Assembly: GCF_022711995.1 (NCBI RefSeq)
Contig: NZ_JALAHI010000058.1
Location: 1 to 64,000, forward strand
Source: Enterococcus sp.
GTDB taxonomy: Bacteria > Bacillota > Bacilli > Lactobacillales > Enterococcaceae
Length of the DNA: 64,000 nt
Direction of reading: 5' to 3'
The translations under genes and the position numbers were made by a program. Below are positions 40,667-48,937 of this stretch, piece by piece. The notes under the pieces were generated by a model. That model was not told where the DNA came from. It saw nothing but the letters and a program-made list of their open reading frames with translations, and ran no database searches. Position 1 is the stretch's first letter, and each line of letters begins with the position of its first letter.

Positions 40667-40759
40667 TGATTCAGTATTGGGCAGCCATTGATTAGCTGAA
40701 ACAGCCGCTAGGCTCTTATCAACTCTGCTTTTTTGAAGCTGGTGTGTGACGTAACTTGC

Positions 40760-41134
40760 TCAAGCAGATTGTGTAATCGTCTGCCAGCTTTCTAATAACT
40801 CCGTCAGCAACTCCATAACGGCTTGTGCGGGAGCTGCTTCTTTTTTGATATTGGCTTCAATCAACTGCTGATACATATATTCATACAATGCTGCCAGATT
40901 TTCAGCAATCTCGCCGCCTTGCTTCTCGTCTAAAGAGGTGCGAAGCTCCAATAAAATATTTTGTGTTTTGATAAAATGTTCATGGGCTTTCGCTAGTTCA
41001 TCTTTTTCGATGGCTAATTGTGCCAACTTGGTATTCTTGATCGCTGCCTGTAAAAGCATTTCAATCAATTTATTGGGTGAAGCACTCATCACCTGATTTT
41101 TTAAATAATTGGATTGCATTTGTTGATAGTTCAT
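40760..41134 (-). CDS. fliS: Flagellin export chaperone FliS
   Basis: Cytoplasmic helical chaperone (124 residues) that caps the C-terminus of unpolymerised flagellin and delivers it to the export gate. It has the family start MNYQQMQSNYLKNQVMSASP, LIEMLLQAAI and the C-terminal AVMELLTELLESW. The start is the ATG with GAGGG upstream. It follows the fliT-like gene by 13 bases. Last gene of the flagellar locus. Confidence 0.93.
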   Translation of the reverse strand: MNYQQMQSNYLKNQVMSASPNKLIEMLLQAAIKNTKLAQLAIEKDELAKAHEHFIKTQNILLELRTSLDEKQGGEIAENLAALYEYMYQQLIEANIKKEAAPAQAVMELLTELLESWQTITQSA

Positions 41135-41147
41135 TTTCTTTCCCTCA

Positions 41148-41477
41148 CTAATAGTCGAATTCGACAAATCCAGCGACATCTTCTTGCTGTAAATAGGTTT
41201 TCACCAAATTATTCTGTCGATTTAAACGTCCCATTTCTTGTTTGATAAGTGTTTGTTGTGCCTGCACTTGTGTGAGAAATGCTTGATAAGCAGCGACGAC
41301 TTTTTCGACTAGCGCTTGGGTCTGTTTTGTTCGAGTTTGAGTGTCTGTCAAAGTGGCTAAAAGCTCGGCATTGGTTGCCAACAGCTCTTCCGCTTGTTCT
41401 ACTTCACCGTTCCAATCCATCAACCCTTGTAAAATACGTGTTAATCGTTCGTCCAGTGTAGGTACGTTATTTTCCAA
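41148..41477 (-). CDS. fliT: FliT-like flagellar chaperone
   Basis: Small, acidic, all-helical protein of 109 residues, rich in Gln, Leu and Glu (VEQAEELLATNAELLATLTD) with coiled-coil character. Its place between fliD and fliS is that of FliT, the chaperone of the filament cap FliD; sequence similarity among FliT proteins is low, so the call rests mostly on position and fold type. TTG start at 41477 with GAGG 9 bases upstream. Confidence 0.65.
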   Translation of the reverse strand: MENNVPTLDERLTRILQGLMDWNGEVEQAEELLATNAELLATLTDTQTRTKQTQALVEKVVAAYQAFLTQVQAQQTLIKQEMGRLNRQNNLVKTYLQQEDVAGFVEFDY

Positions 41478-41499
41478 TCCACTCTTCCTCTCTCCGCAA

Positions 41500-42915
41500 C
41501 TATTTTGATGTAAATTGACTTGCTAGATACTCTAATTGACTCTCTGCTTGCATCATGACAGAGTCTAGTTTCGTAAACATCGTCACATAACGGGCTTTTT
41601 TCATCGCTAAGATTTCATCAAAGCGGGTGATTTGCTTGTTCAAATCTTTGATAGTGGAATCATAGGTTGCTGATTTGGTTGCAATGACTCCTTTATTCGT
41701 CGAGGTATTGACCACGTAGCTATTGACTAATTCTTTGATTGCTAGTGTGTACCCGGATTCTGTTGTTGAAGTGGTTCCATCACTGCCTTTAGACTTCGTC
41801 TGTTCATAAAAGAAATCTTTGATCGCTGAAGGATCTTCTTCTAACGCTTTCTTGAATTTTTCGCTATCAAATCCTAGTGTTCCATTATTGTCGACTGTGG
41901 AGATCCCTAAATCATTCGGTTTTAAATCAGAACCTTTGACAGAAGGAATCGTGATCAAATTACGCAATTGCGTTTGCAAACGTGTCAAAGCGCTATCGCC
42001 GACCAATGCTCCGGTCTTATTGTTTTCACTACTTGGATCCCCAACAGAGAGATTTTCCCCGATAAAGCTCATTAGACTGTTGTACTGGTCAACTAACCCT
42101 TGAACTGCGTCCACCAATTTTGATGTATCGTTGGTCAAAGTCAATTTTACGGATTCATCGCTAACCTTAGACAGATTCAATGTGGCACCATCGATCACGT
42201 CGCTGATGGTATTGCTGTCACGAGTGATCTCCATCCCATCTAGTTCAAAAATCGCCCCTTGACCTTGTGTGGTTTTGGCAGTTGAACCTAGTCCGAGACT
42301 TTCAACCGCATCCCCAGAAATGGTGAAATTCTTGTCCCCCATTTTCGTATTGGTCAATACGAGTTGGTTATCGATGATATTCGCGCTAACGGAAGAGGTC
42401 TTGCTTTGTTTGTTGATCTTGTCTGCGATATCTTTTAACGAGTCTTCACTGCCGATTTCAATATCTACAGTGATTGGATTGCCATCTTTATCAACTTCAG
42501 AGCTGGTTAAAGAAAGTTTTCCTTCTACATTTAAAGCAGATTTGCTGTTATCTGTGACTTTCGATCCGGTTACTTTGGTAGAGGTAGCCAACTGTTTGAC
42601 TTTTAGATCGTAGGAACCTTCCAATGCTTCCGTTTTCCCAGTGATCGAAGCGATACTGCTGTTTGAACTTGAGGCTTTCTTGGTTTGAAACGCATCGTCT
42701 TTTTGCAGTGCCTCGATTTTGTTTAAAAAGTTGGTCAATCGAGTGCTGACATCACTCCACGCCGTTTTTTGCGAGTTGATGGTTTTGATTTGATTCTGGG
42801 CGCGGGTTTTATTAATCGCATCTGCTGCTAATAAACTTTCGATATCTTCTGCAGTGATCCCAGAGTAACTTCCTAGTGTTGTGCTGATTCCTGAAGAACT
42901 TGTAATACTTGCCAT
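41500..42915 (-). CDS. fliD: Flagellar filament cap protein FliD
   Basis: Distal cap that folds exported flagellin at the filament tip. The 471-residue length is normal. N-terminal FliD domain (GISTTLGSYSGITAEDIESLL, INSQKTAWSDVSTRLTNFLNK), a Ser/Thr/Asp-rich middle, and a C-terminal coiled-coil domain ending MFTKLDSVMMQAESQLEYL. ATG with AAGGGATGAG upstream. First gene of fliD-fliT-fliS, with its own sigma-A-type promoter and a long leader. Confidence 0.94.
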   Translation of the reverse strand: MASITSSSGISTTLGSYSGITAEDIESLLAADAINKTRAQNQIKTINSQKTAWSDVSTRLTNFLNKIEALQKDDAFQTKKASSSNSSIASITGKTEALEGSYDLKVKQLATSTKVTGSKVTDNSKSALNVEGKLSLTSSEVDKDGNPITVDIEIGSEDSLKDIADKINKQSKTSSVSANIIDNQLVLTNTKMGDKNFTISGDAVESLGLGSTAKTTQGQGAIFELDGMEITRDSNTISDVIDGATLNLSKVSDESVKLTLTNDTSKLVDAVQGLVDQYNSLMSFIGENLSVGDPSSENNKTGALVGDSALTRLQTQLRNLITIPSVKGSDLKPNDLGISTVDNNGTLGFDSEKFKKALEEDPSAIKDFFYEQTKSKGSDGTTSTTESGYTLAIKELVNSYVVNTSTNKGVIATKSATYDSTIKDLNKQITRFDEILAMKKARYVTMFTKLDSVMMQAESQLEYLASQFTSK

Positions 42916-43067
42916 TTGCTCATCCCTTTCTAGTGCGCGTTGTCTTCAACCGATGCCTAAGCAAATACATCCTATGCTGCTCAGATCCAGCTGTTTTGCG
43001 CGAATTATTTCCTGCACCGAATCTCAGAGGTTCTCCAACAAAGTGTTCACATTCTTGCAGACATAAA

Positions 43068-43131
43068 AAACAGCACCGTTTCCTATGCCCTGTGATGACA
43101 GACCGAAGTGTCCGGCCTGATGCCTTGCTGT
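43068..43131 (-). other. Structured element in the fliD leader
   Basis: Minus strand: ACAGCA pairs with TGCTGT, closing a 50-base region that holds a 7-bp hairpin (CAGGCCG/CGGTCTG), and is followed by TTTTTT. It looks like an internal terminator within the long fliD leader. The remainder of the 371-bp flagellin-fliD gap holds the promoter at 43176 and the flagellin terminator. No known riboswitch class was recognised. Confidence 0.4.
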
Positions 43132-43175
43132 AAAACTGGCTTAATTTTGTGACGCTCTTTGTTTGGTGCCTCTTC

Positions 43176-43204
43176 ATTATGTGAATTATGTGAGTGGTCA
43201 TCAA
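43176..43204 (-). promoter_or_regulatory. Candidate sigma-A promoter for fliD-fliT-fliS
   Basis: Minus strand: -35 TTGATG (43199-43204), 17-bp spacer, -10 CATAAT (43176-43181). It lies just beyond the flagellin terminator and would give a leader of about 250 bases. No sigma-28 motif is seen in this gap. Confidence 0.5.
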
Positions 43205-43227
43205 TCAACCGGTGTTTTTAGTGGTGC

Positions 43228-43275
43228 TATGTAAAAGACAAGGACCGCGCTTCCCCCTACGGTCCTTGCTTTTGA
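43228..43275 (-). terminator. Flagellin gene terminator
   Basis: Minus strand: CAAGGACCG and CGGTCCTTG form a 9-bp perfect stem with a 12-base loop, followed by TCTTTT. Confidence 0.88.
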
Positions 43276-43286
43276 TTTCCCCAATA

Positions 43287-44339
43287 TTATTGAAGTAAGC
43301 TCAATACGCTGTTTGGCATTGAGTTTGCTTGTGCCAACATAGAAGTTGCAGCTTGAGAAAGGATGTTGCTCTTAGTAAAGCTCATCATTTCTTGCGCCAT
43401 GTCAACGTCACGGATACGTGAGTTTGCTTCAGAAAGGTTTTCTTGTGTTGTACCCAAGTTGTTGATTGTGTGTTCTAGACGGTTTTGAGCCGCACCTAAG
43501 TCCGCACGTTGTGCAGAAACAGTTTTGATGGCTTCATCGATTTTGGTGATAGTATTTTCATCTGCAATTGCTTTAAGTTCTGCTTTTCCTTCATCAGAAT
43601 TTTTGTAAGCTGCTAGAGCTGCATCATATGCTTTTTGTGCTGCTTCTTTAGCCGTAGGGTCAGCTGCTGCTGCAATTGCATCTTTCATTTCTTTAGCTGT
43701 TTTACCAGAAGCATCATCAATTGCTCCAGTTGCTGCATCAAATTTATGGGATGTAGTAGCGTAGAAAGCATCTGCAGTTACTTTTTCTTCATCTTCTGCT
43801 TCACCAAGTTTTAAAGCGTCTACACCTAATGCTGCAGCACCCATATCACCGATTTTTACGTTCATTGTTTGGTTCGCATTGGCACCGATTTGGAAGATGA
43901 AAGAAGCTTTTTCACCACTTTCTCCCCCTTTTAATAAGCTCTTAGTATTGAATTCTGTTGTTGTACTGATACGATCGATTTCGTCAGACAAAGCAGAAAA
44001 TTCTTTTGAGATTGCTTCGCGGTCATCTGTACTCAAAGTTCCGTTTGAACTTTGAACTGCTAGGTCACGCATACGGCCTAAGATGCTGTGTGTTTCATTT
44101 AACGCACCTTCAGCTGTTTGGATCAATGAGATACCATCTTGTGCATTGCTTTTCGCTTGAGACAATCCACCGATTTGGCCTTTCATTTTTTCAGAGATTG
44201 CTAGTCCAGCAGCATCGTCGCCGGCTTTGTTGATACGCATACCTGAAGATAGTTTTGATAAAGAGTTGCTTTTAGAAGCATTTGCTGCTGTTAAACGAGA
44301 GTAAGTGTTTAACGCAGACACGTTTGTATTGATTCTCAT
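43287..44339 (-). CDS. fliC: Flagellin
   Basis: Filament subunit, 350 residues. Conserved D0/D1 N-terminus (MRINTNVSALNTYSRL, SSGMRINKAGDDAAGLAISE) and C-terminus (ENLSEANSRIRDVDMAQEM to NSVLSLLQ), with a short variable region (about 170-265), Ala/Lys/Asp-rich and probably helical. The D1 segment GRMRDLAVQ (88-96) and Glu113 match the region bound by Toll-like receptor 5. No cysteine. ATG with AGGAGG upstream, from a sigma-28 promoter; single gene with its own terminator. Confidence 0.97.
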   Translation of the reverse strand: MRINTNVSALNTYSRLTAANASKSNSLSKLSSGMRINKAGDDAAGLAISEKMKGQIGGLSQAKSNAQDGISLIQTAEGALNETHSILGRMRDLAVQSSNGTLSTDDREAISKEFSALSDEIDRISTTTEFNTKSLLKGGESGEKASFIFQIGANANQTMNVKIGDMGAAALGVDALKLGEAEDEEKVTADAFYATTSHKFDAATGAIDDASGKTAKEMKDAIAAAADPTAKEAAQKAYDAALAAYKNSDEGKAELKAIADENTITKIDEAIKTVSAQRADLGAAQNRLEHTINNLGTTQENLSEANSRIRDVDMAQEMMSFTKSNILSQAATSMLAQANSMPNSVLSLLQ

Positions 44340-44387
44340 TTGATTATTCCTCCTAATTTTTCGCTAAGGTTTCCCTCTGTTTATATG

Positions 44388-44412
44388 TATCGGAAGAAAA
44401 AGCTGTTAGTTA
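44388..44412 (-). promoter_or_regulatory. Sigma-28 promoter of the flagellin gene
   Basis: Minus strand: TAAC (44409-44412), 15 bp, CCGATA (44388-44393), as in Gram-positive sigma-D/FliA promoters (TAAA-N15-CCGATAT). About 50 bp before the ATG. The same TAAC-N15-CCGATA is found before flgM. The rest of the 343-bp flgL-flagellin gap contains the flgL terminator and nothing else recognised. Confidence 0.8.
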
Positions 44413-44580
44413 AGATGAGGAAATAAAAAAAATCAAAAAATTTTTTCTAAACGATCTTTTCCCTATGGATAAGCTGGTTTCCTGGCCGGTTGTGCAACAG
44501 TCCTGCCAGCCTCTCTGATTTTCCGATTGCTAGCATTCCGTTGCTTGTGGCTGGTGGCAGCGAATTCCTTTACAAGCCAC

Positions 44581-44652
44581 AAAAAACTCCACTTAGACAA
44601 AGCGCCTAAATTGCAACTGGGTTGCAAAAAGCGCTCTTTCTAAGCAGAGTTT
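44581..44652 (-). terminator. Terminator of the flgM-N-K-L block
   Basis: Minus strand: a long composite stem with AAACTC/GAGTTT, CTTAGA/TCTAAG, AGCGC/GCGCT and TTGCAAC/GTTGCAA as paired segments, closing with TTTTTT directly after the flgL stop. Confidence 0.88.
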
Positions 44653-44682
44653 ATGATTTCTTACAGTTCAATCGAAGTTTGA

Positions 44683-45603
44683 CTATCTGATATAGTCAAG
44701 GATCGTCAATTGCATGATTTTTGTTCCCATCGCCAATGTACTTTGGTAAGCTGTCATTTGATTTGAAAATTCCATGTACTTCTCCACAAAATCAATATCT
44801 TGTTTATTGGAAAGTGTTTCTGTCAAATTCAGTTTCTCCGTTTCATTACGATCCGAAGCGGATTCCAGACGATTGTACAAAGCCCCGATTTGGGAACGCA
44901 CATTGACAAAGTTATTTGCATATTCATCATGTGCTTCCAACAATTTGCCCCCTAAAGCTTCCTTATCATCATTGCGTAATGCAGACAATAAATCATTGAA
45001 ATAGGTGCTCAAATTTTCTGGATCTGTTTCTGTTCCCGTTTCATTCATTAAGCGACTGCCGTCAGAGAGTAGATCGACGGAAACACCGTTTGCGATTTCT
45101 CGCGGCAAATCTTTGCTCGTGCCATTGTACTTGATCTCAACGATCTCGCCATTTTCACGAACAATCTCAAAGGGTGGTTTTGTCGTACTAGTACCACCAA
45201 AAATATACCGGCCATCATAGTTTGTATTCAAAGCTTCTACGATACCTTCGATTTCTTCTTCAATCTCCGCTTTGTTAGCAAAGGTTTCGTCTTCTCCATT
45301 GGTGCCATTGGCTGAAGACTGGATCAATGAACGAATTCGTAGCATCGATTTACTAACATTATCCAGCGTAGAATCTTGCACTTTAGACCATGAAATACTA
45401 TCTTTGATCGTGCTGCCAAATGTGGCATTTTGGTTGATTGAACCTGTCAGATTCATGATTTTAGAAATAAGCAAAGGATTTTCAGAAGACTTACTGACTT
45501 CTTTCAAACTAGATAACTGATTTAGCGTCTTATGAACTTTAGAGGCATTTGTTCCTAGATTACGAATAAAATCACTATAGGTAATATTATTTGAAATACG
45601 CAT
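44683..45603 (-). CDS. flgL: Flagellar hook-filament junction protein FlgL
   Basis: Junction protein between FlgK and the filament, 306 residues. It has the flagellin-like N-terminal helix (MRISNNITYSDFIRNL), a central domain with YDGRYIFGGTSTTKPPF, and a C-terminal helix LSNKQDIDFVEKYMEFSNQM ending in a D0 helix. AGGAG lies before the ATG. It starts 4 bases after the flgK stop. Confidence 0.95.
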   Translation of the reverse strand: MRISNNITYSDFIRNLGTNASKVHKTLNQLSSLKEVSKSSENPLLISKIMNLTGSINQNATFGSTIKDSISWSKVQDSTLDNVSKSMLRIRSLIQSSANGTNGEDETFANKAEIEEEIEGIVEALNTNYDGRYIFGGTSTTKPPFEIVRENGEIVEIKYNGTSKDLPREIANGVSVDLLSDGSRLMNETGTETDPENLSTYFNDLLSALRNDDKEALGGKLLEAHDEYANNFVNVRSQIGALYNRLESASDRNETEKLNLTETLSNKQDIDFVEKYMEFSNQMTAYQSTLAMGTKIMQLTILDYIR

Positions 45604-45607
45604 TTAT

Positions 45608-47125
45608 CTATACTCCTGTCCGATTAATCAAGGTATCAAGCATTTCAGAAACCACTGAAATGATTCGTGCATTTGCTTGAAACCCTTGTTGAAACCTGAT
45701 CACGTCAGACATTTCTTCATTGATCGAAACCCCTGAAACGGATTGATTTCGGTATTCTAACTGATTCAGCAAGGATAACTGAGCACTAGCAGTATTATCC
45801 GCTTGTTGTTTTGAGATCCCGTTCTTTGTAACAATACTGTTGAAGTAGCTATCACAAGTCATACCAGAATCGTTCTTGAAAGTAAGGGTGTCGGGGTCAA
45901 AAGAAGCAATCGTTTCGTCAGAAAGTGGGAAATCTAATTTCGCATTTCTTAGTTTAGCCATCGCTGCTGCTCGTGAGCCATCCCCGGATTCGCCGGTTTT
46001 ACCTGCCTGCAATAGCGTAGGATCGTCGATCACCTTTTGAGAGACTTTGATCGTACCAGCGGCATCCCCTTCACCAAATTCAAATAGCCCGGTTGCATTT
46101 GGATTTCCAGAAGTAAAGATGGTATTGACTGCTTTCGCGATCGTCGTAGCAAAGTTATTTAATTCACTTAATCGATTGCCGATCTCCGTCACAGAGACTT
46201 GTAAACCGCCGATGGTTCCTTCTTTAATTGGCAACTCTTCGTAACCCGTTGTTCCGTCTTCTGCAGTTTTATTGATCAGAATCGTTCCAGCAGGATAGTC
46301 TCCATCAATCGCTTCTCTTGGATTTAAGCTATTGCCATCTTTTGAAACCAGTGTTTGCCCATCCGCATTTTTACCCATCGCGACACTGATTGTGTTACGC
46401 TCGCCTGGTTTTAAGATCGTTTGGCCACCGATTGAGACATGTCCCCGGCCGTATTGGTCAAAAGATGTCTCGATTGGTGCTAGCCCGGAGAGATCTTTCA
46501 ATAGATTATCTCGCAGATCCAACAAATCGTTGGAGGTTTGTCCATCTGTTGCTAGGGAATAAATCTGCTCATTCAAAGACTCTAGTTGTTTGATCTTTTC
46601 GTTAAAATCCAGTGCTGTTTTTTCAATGTCATCGACTGTATCGCCTTGCAGCTGTTTCATTTGAGAAGACATTTGATTGATGATGTCCGCTAATGTGCTG
46701 CTATTTTCCAAAACTAGACTTTTCGCTGTATCTAATTCCGGGTTGTTGGCTAGTGTTGTCCAGGCATCAAACATCGTTGACAGCTGTTTTGACAAGCCGT
46801 TATCTGAAGGTTCATTTAAGATACCTTCCAATTGGCCAAGGATATCTGCTTTTTGATCATAGTAGGTATATTTTGAGTTCGCATTTCGTACTTGCCCAAT
46901 CACAAAATCATCTACGACCCGCTGCACACTATTGACTTTGACCCCAGTTCCAATCGTTCCCGCACCTGGCAGATAATAGGGTTGTTTGGTTTGTAAATTC
47001 ACTCGTTGCCGTGAATAACCGTCTGTATTCGTATTGGCGATATTATGGCTGCTTGTTTGTAGTGCGACTTGGTTTGCGCTCATACCGCCAGTAGCGGTAC
47101 CAAGTGATCCGAATAATCCTGTCAT
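45608..47125 (-). CDS. flgK: Flagellar hook-associated protein FlgK
   Basis: First hook-filament junction protein, 505 residues. N-terminal rod/hook signature (LGTATGGMSANQVALQTSSHNIANTNTDGYSRQRV), the Gly-rich GTIGTGVKV segment, a long variable middle and a C-terminal SGVSINEEMSDVIRFQQGFQANARIISVV. Length is usual for Firmicutes. AAGGAG lies before the ATG. Third in flgM-flgN-flgK-flgL. Confidence 0.96.
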   Translation of the reverse strand: MTGLFGSLGTATGGMSANQVALQTSSHNIANTNTDGYSRQRVNLQTKQPYYLPGAGTIGTGVKVNSVQRVVDDFVIGQVRNANSKYTYYDQKADILGQLEGILNEPSDNGLSKQLSTMFDAWTTLANNPELDTAKSLVLENSSTLADIINQMSSQMKQLQGDTVDDIEKTALDFNEKIKQLESLNEQIYSLATDGQTSNDLLDLRDNLLKDLSGLAPIETSFDQYGRGHVSIGGQTILKPGERNTISVAMGKNADGQTLVSKDGNSLNPREAIDGDYPAGTILINKTAEDGTTGYEELPIKEGTIGGLQVSVTEIGNRLSELNNFATTIAKAVNTIFTSGNPNATGLFEFGEGDAAGTIKVSQKVIDDPTLLQAGKTGESGDGSRAAAMAKLRNAKLDFPLSDETIASFDPDTLTFKNDSGMTCDSYFNSIVTKNGISKQQADNTASAQLSLLNQLEYRNQSVSGVSINEEMSDVIRFQQGFQANARIISVVSEMLDTLINRTGV

Positions 47126-47136
47126 AAAAGTACTCC

Positions 47137-47493
47137 TTAAATTTTTTGGTCAATGATCGCTGTCTGAACAGTCGCCTTTTCAGTATATTTCGAATAGGTA
47201 TTCGCTACGGGCTGAATGTTGTCTTTGACCGCATCCATCAACGTTTTCTGGTAACTGATCGCTTGTTCTGTTAATAGTAGATTTTCCTCTTGCTGCCATT
47301 GGATCTGTTGAATCAATTCCTGGCTCTTAGTTGAAAGAGAACCATCGTAAGATTCAATGATCGGGACAAAGCTTTCTTTCTTCTCTACTAATTCGATCAA
47401 CTTTTCTCCTTGCCCTTTGATCAAATATTCTTTTTCTTTGACCAAAAGCCGCAAAAAGCGTTGCAATTGTCGTTCAAATTCACGTTCTGTCAT
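47137..47493 (-). CDS. flgN: FlgN-like export chaperone for FlgK/FlgL
   Basis: Helical cytoplasmic protein of 118 residues with a FlgN-type N-terminus (EFERQLQRFLRLLVKEKEYLIKG) and heptad-like leucines. FlgN binds FlgK and FlgL and hands them to the export apparatus. Its ATG follows the flgM stop codon with no gap, and flgK starts 11 bases downstream, which supports the call. Confidence 0.85.
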   Translation of the reverse strand: MTEREFERQLQRFLRLLVKEKEYLIKGQGEKLIELVEKKESFVPIIESYDGSLSTKSQELIQQIQWQQEENLLLTEQAISYQKTLMDAVKDNIQPVANTYSKYTEKATVQTAIIDQKI

Positions 47494-47769
47494 CTAATCC
47501 GCCTTCTTTACATCGCTTGCAAGCATTTTAGTAGCAATTGCTTCTGCGGATACTTGATATGTGCCATCTTTGATGGATTGTTTCAATGCAGCAACACGAT
47601 CCGCGCGGGTTGCTTCACTGCAACCGCTATTTTTGATCGTTTGTGCAGTTTTTGATAATTGGACATCAACCTTTTTTTCAGCAGCGGTTTTTTCCGCTTT
47701 GGTTGACTGAGTTCTTTCTCGTTGGATGGCTTTATCGCTATACTCTGCATAACCTCTTGCGATTTTCAT
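47494..47769 (-). CDS. flgM: Anti-sigma-28 factor FlgM
   Basis: Binds and silences FliA until the hook-basal body is complete, then is exported. 91 residues, disordered and charged at the N-terminus, with the C-terminal FlgM domain AALKQSIKDGTYQVSAEAIATKML typical of the family. ATG with GGAGG upstream. It has its own sigma-28 promoter, giving autogenous feedback through FliA. Confidence 0.92.
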   Translation of the reverse strand: MKIARGYAEYSDKAIQRERTQSTKAEKTAAEKKVDVQLSKTAQTIKNSGCSEATRADRVAALKQSIKDGTYQVSAEAIATKMLASDVKKAD

Positions 47770-47809
47770 GAGAGTTCCTCCATTCTCGGTGCTTCTTCTT
47801 AGTTTATAC

Positions 47810-47834
47810 TATCGGATAAAAAGAAAAAAAGTTA
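47810..47834 (-). promoter_or_regulatory. Sigma-28 promoter of flgM-flgN-flgK-flgL
   Basis: Minus strand: TAAC (47831-47834), 15 bp, CCGATA (47810-47815), identical in pattern to the flagellin promoter. Its -35 lies in the right stem arm (as transcribed) of the fliY terminator. Confidence 0.8.
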
Positions 47835-47855
47835 AACCTTTTTGTTTAACTTTTT
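47826..47855 (-). terminator. Terminator after fliY
   Basis: AAAAAGTTAAAC and GTTTAACTTTTT form a 12-bp perfect stem with a 6-base loop, running into TTTTTTT on the minus strand, 15 bases after the fliY stop. Confidence 0.88.
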
Positions 47856-47869
47856 CTAAGAAGTTTTAC

Positions 47870-48937
47870 TTAACTCAAATTATGAATCCGTTGTTTTTGT
47901 GACAGGATATTCGTGATGCGGACACCAAAGTTTTCATTGATGACAACTACTTCTCCTTTGGCGATCAATTTTCCGTTCAAGAGTATTTCTAATGGCTCAT
48001 CTGTCAGCTTGTCCAATTCGATGACCGATCCTGCATTGAAAGACAAAATTTCTTTGACAGTCTTTTTGCTGCGGCCTAAGACAACACTAAGATCCAATGG
48101 AACATCAAGGATCAAATCCAGATTGTCGCCATCGGTGATTGGCGTTGGATTTAACGGTTGGAAAGCTGGCTGGCTGACTTCCACTTTTGGCTGGTTGACG
48201 ACTGTCTGTGTTTGAGTTTGCGCTTGTACTTGAGGCTGTGGTGCAGCTGCCGGTTGTGGATCTGCAGGTACTTCCCGGTCTACGACTGTGGCTTGATCTG
48301 CCAGCATTGCTGAAACGATATCGTCAACCACTGGGTCAGTAAAGATTTGCATGATCTCACTTTCGATGGCGCCTTCGACATTCAATGAAAAAGAGATACA
48401 ATAGATTTCTTCTTCTTTGACTGCTTCGTATTCCAAAGCTTCTGTTTCATTCCACAATTTGACTACAGGCGGCAAAATATCGACTTTGCTATTGATCATC
48501 GTGGCCATTGAGGTAGAAGCTGTACCAATCATCTGATTCATCGCTTCGGCAACGGCACTTAATTCTAACTCGGTGAACTGGGTACTTGTCGTCTCGCCAG
48601 TGCCTCCCATCATCAAATCCGCGATAATGATCGCATCTTTGACTTCTAACAGCATCAAATTGCTGCCAGTCAATCCTTCTTTAAACTCAACGATCGTCGC
48701 AACTTTCGGTGCTTCCAAATCATCAAGGATCTCTTGGAGTTTGATTCTGATGACACGTGGCGTTGTAATGCTGACACGGCGATTCAAAATCGACGATAAG
48801 GTAGTCGCGGCTTGAGACATTGAAATATTCCCGACTTCACCGATAATATCAACTTTGACTTGTTCATCTACTTCTTGCTGAGAGGTTTCTTGATTCAACA
48901 ATGCATCGATCTCTGATTGGGTAAAACTTTCGCTCAT
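47870..48937 (-). CDS. fliY: Flagellar switch protein FliY (CheC-FliN fusion)
   Basis: Part of the C-ring switch in Firmicutes, and a CheY-P phosphatase. 355 residues: an N-terminal CheY-P-binding segment (SESFTQSEIDALL), a CheC-like phosphatase region with two active-site motifs (IGEVGNISMSQA and AEAMNQMIG), a Gln/Pro/Val linker (about 225-260) and a C-terminal FliN/SpoA domain (VPLDLSVVLGRSKKTVKEIL). Both ExxN pairs are kept, so it should be active. It overlaps fliM by 4 bases. Confidence 0.94.
   Translation of the reverse strand: MSESFTQSEIDALLNQETSQQEVDEQVKVDIIGEVGNISMSQAATTLSSILNRRVSITTPRVIRIKLQEILDDLEAPKVATIVEFKEGLTGSNLMLLEVKDAIIIADLMMGGTGETTSTQFTELELSAVAEAMNQMIGTASTSMATMINSKVDILPPVVKLWNETEALEYEAVKEEEIYCISFSLNVEGAIESEIMQIFTDPVVDDIVSAMLADQATVVDREVPADPQPAAAPQPQVQAQTQTQTVVNQPKVEVSQPAFQPLNPTPITDGDNLDLILDVPLDLSVVLGRSKKTVKEILSFNAGSVIELDKLTDEPLEILLNGKLIAKGEVVVINENFGVRITNILSQKQRIHNLS

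Noticed and set aside
40545..40692. Plus-strand frame of about 48 codons reading through the fliS terminator
   Set aside because: No start codon with a ribosome binding site, and half of it is the terminator hairpin.
42916..43170. Possible c-di-GMP riboswitch in the fliD leader
   Set aside because: The conserved GEMM core and tetraloop receptor could not be found; only generic hairpins are present.
42920..43204. 94-codon minus-strand frame between flagellin and fliD
   Set aside because: No ribosome binding site, overlaps the predicted fliD promoter and leader stem, no family resemblance.
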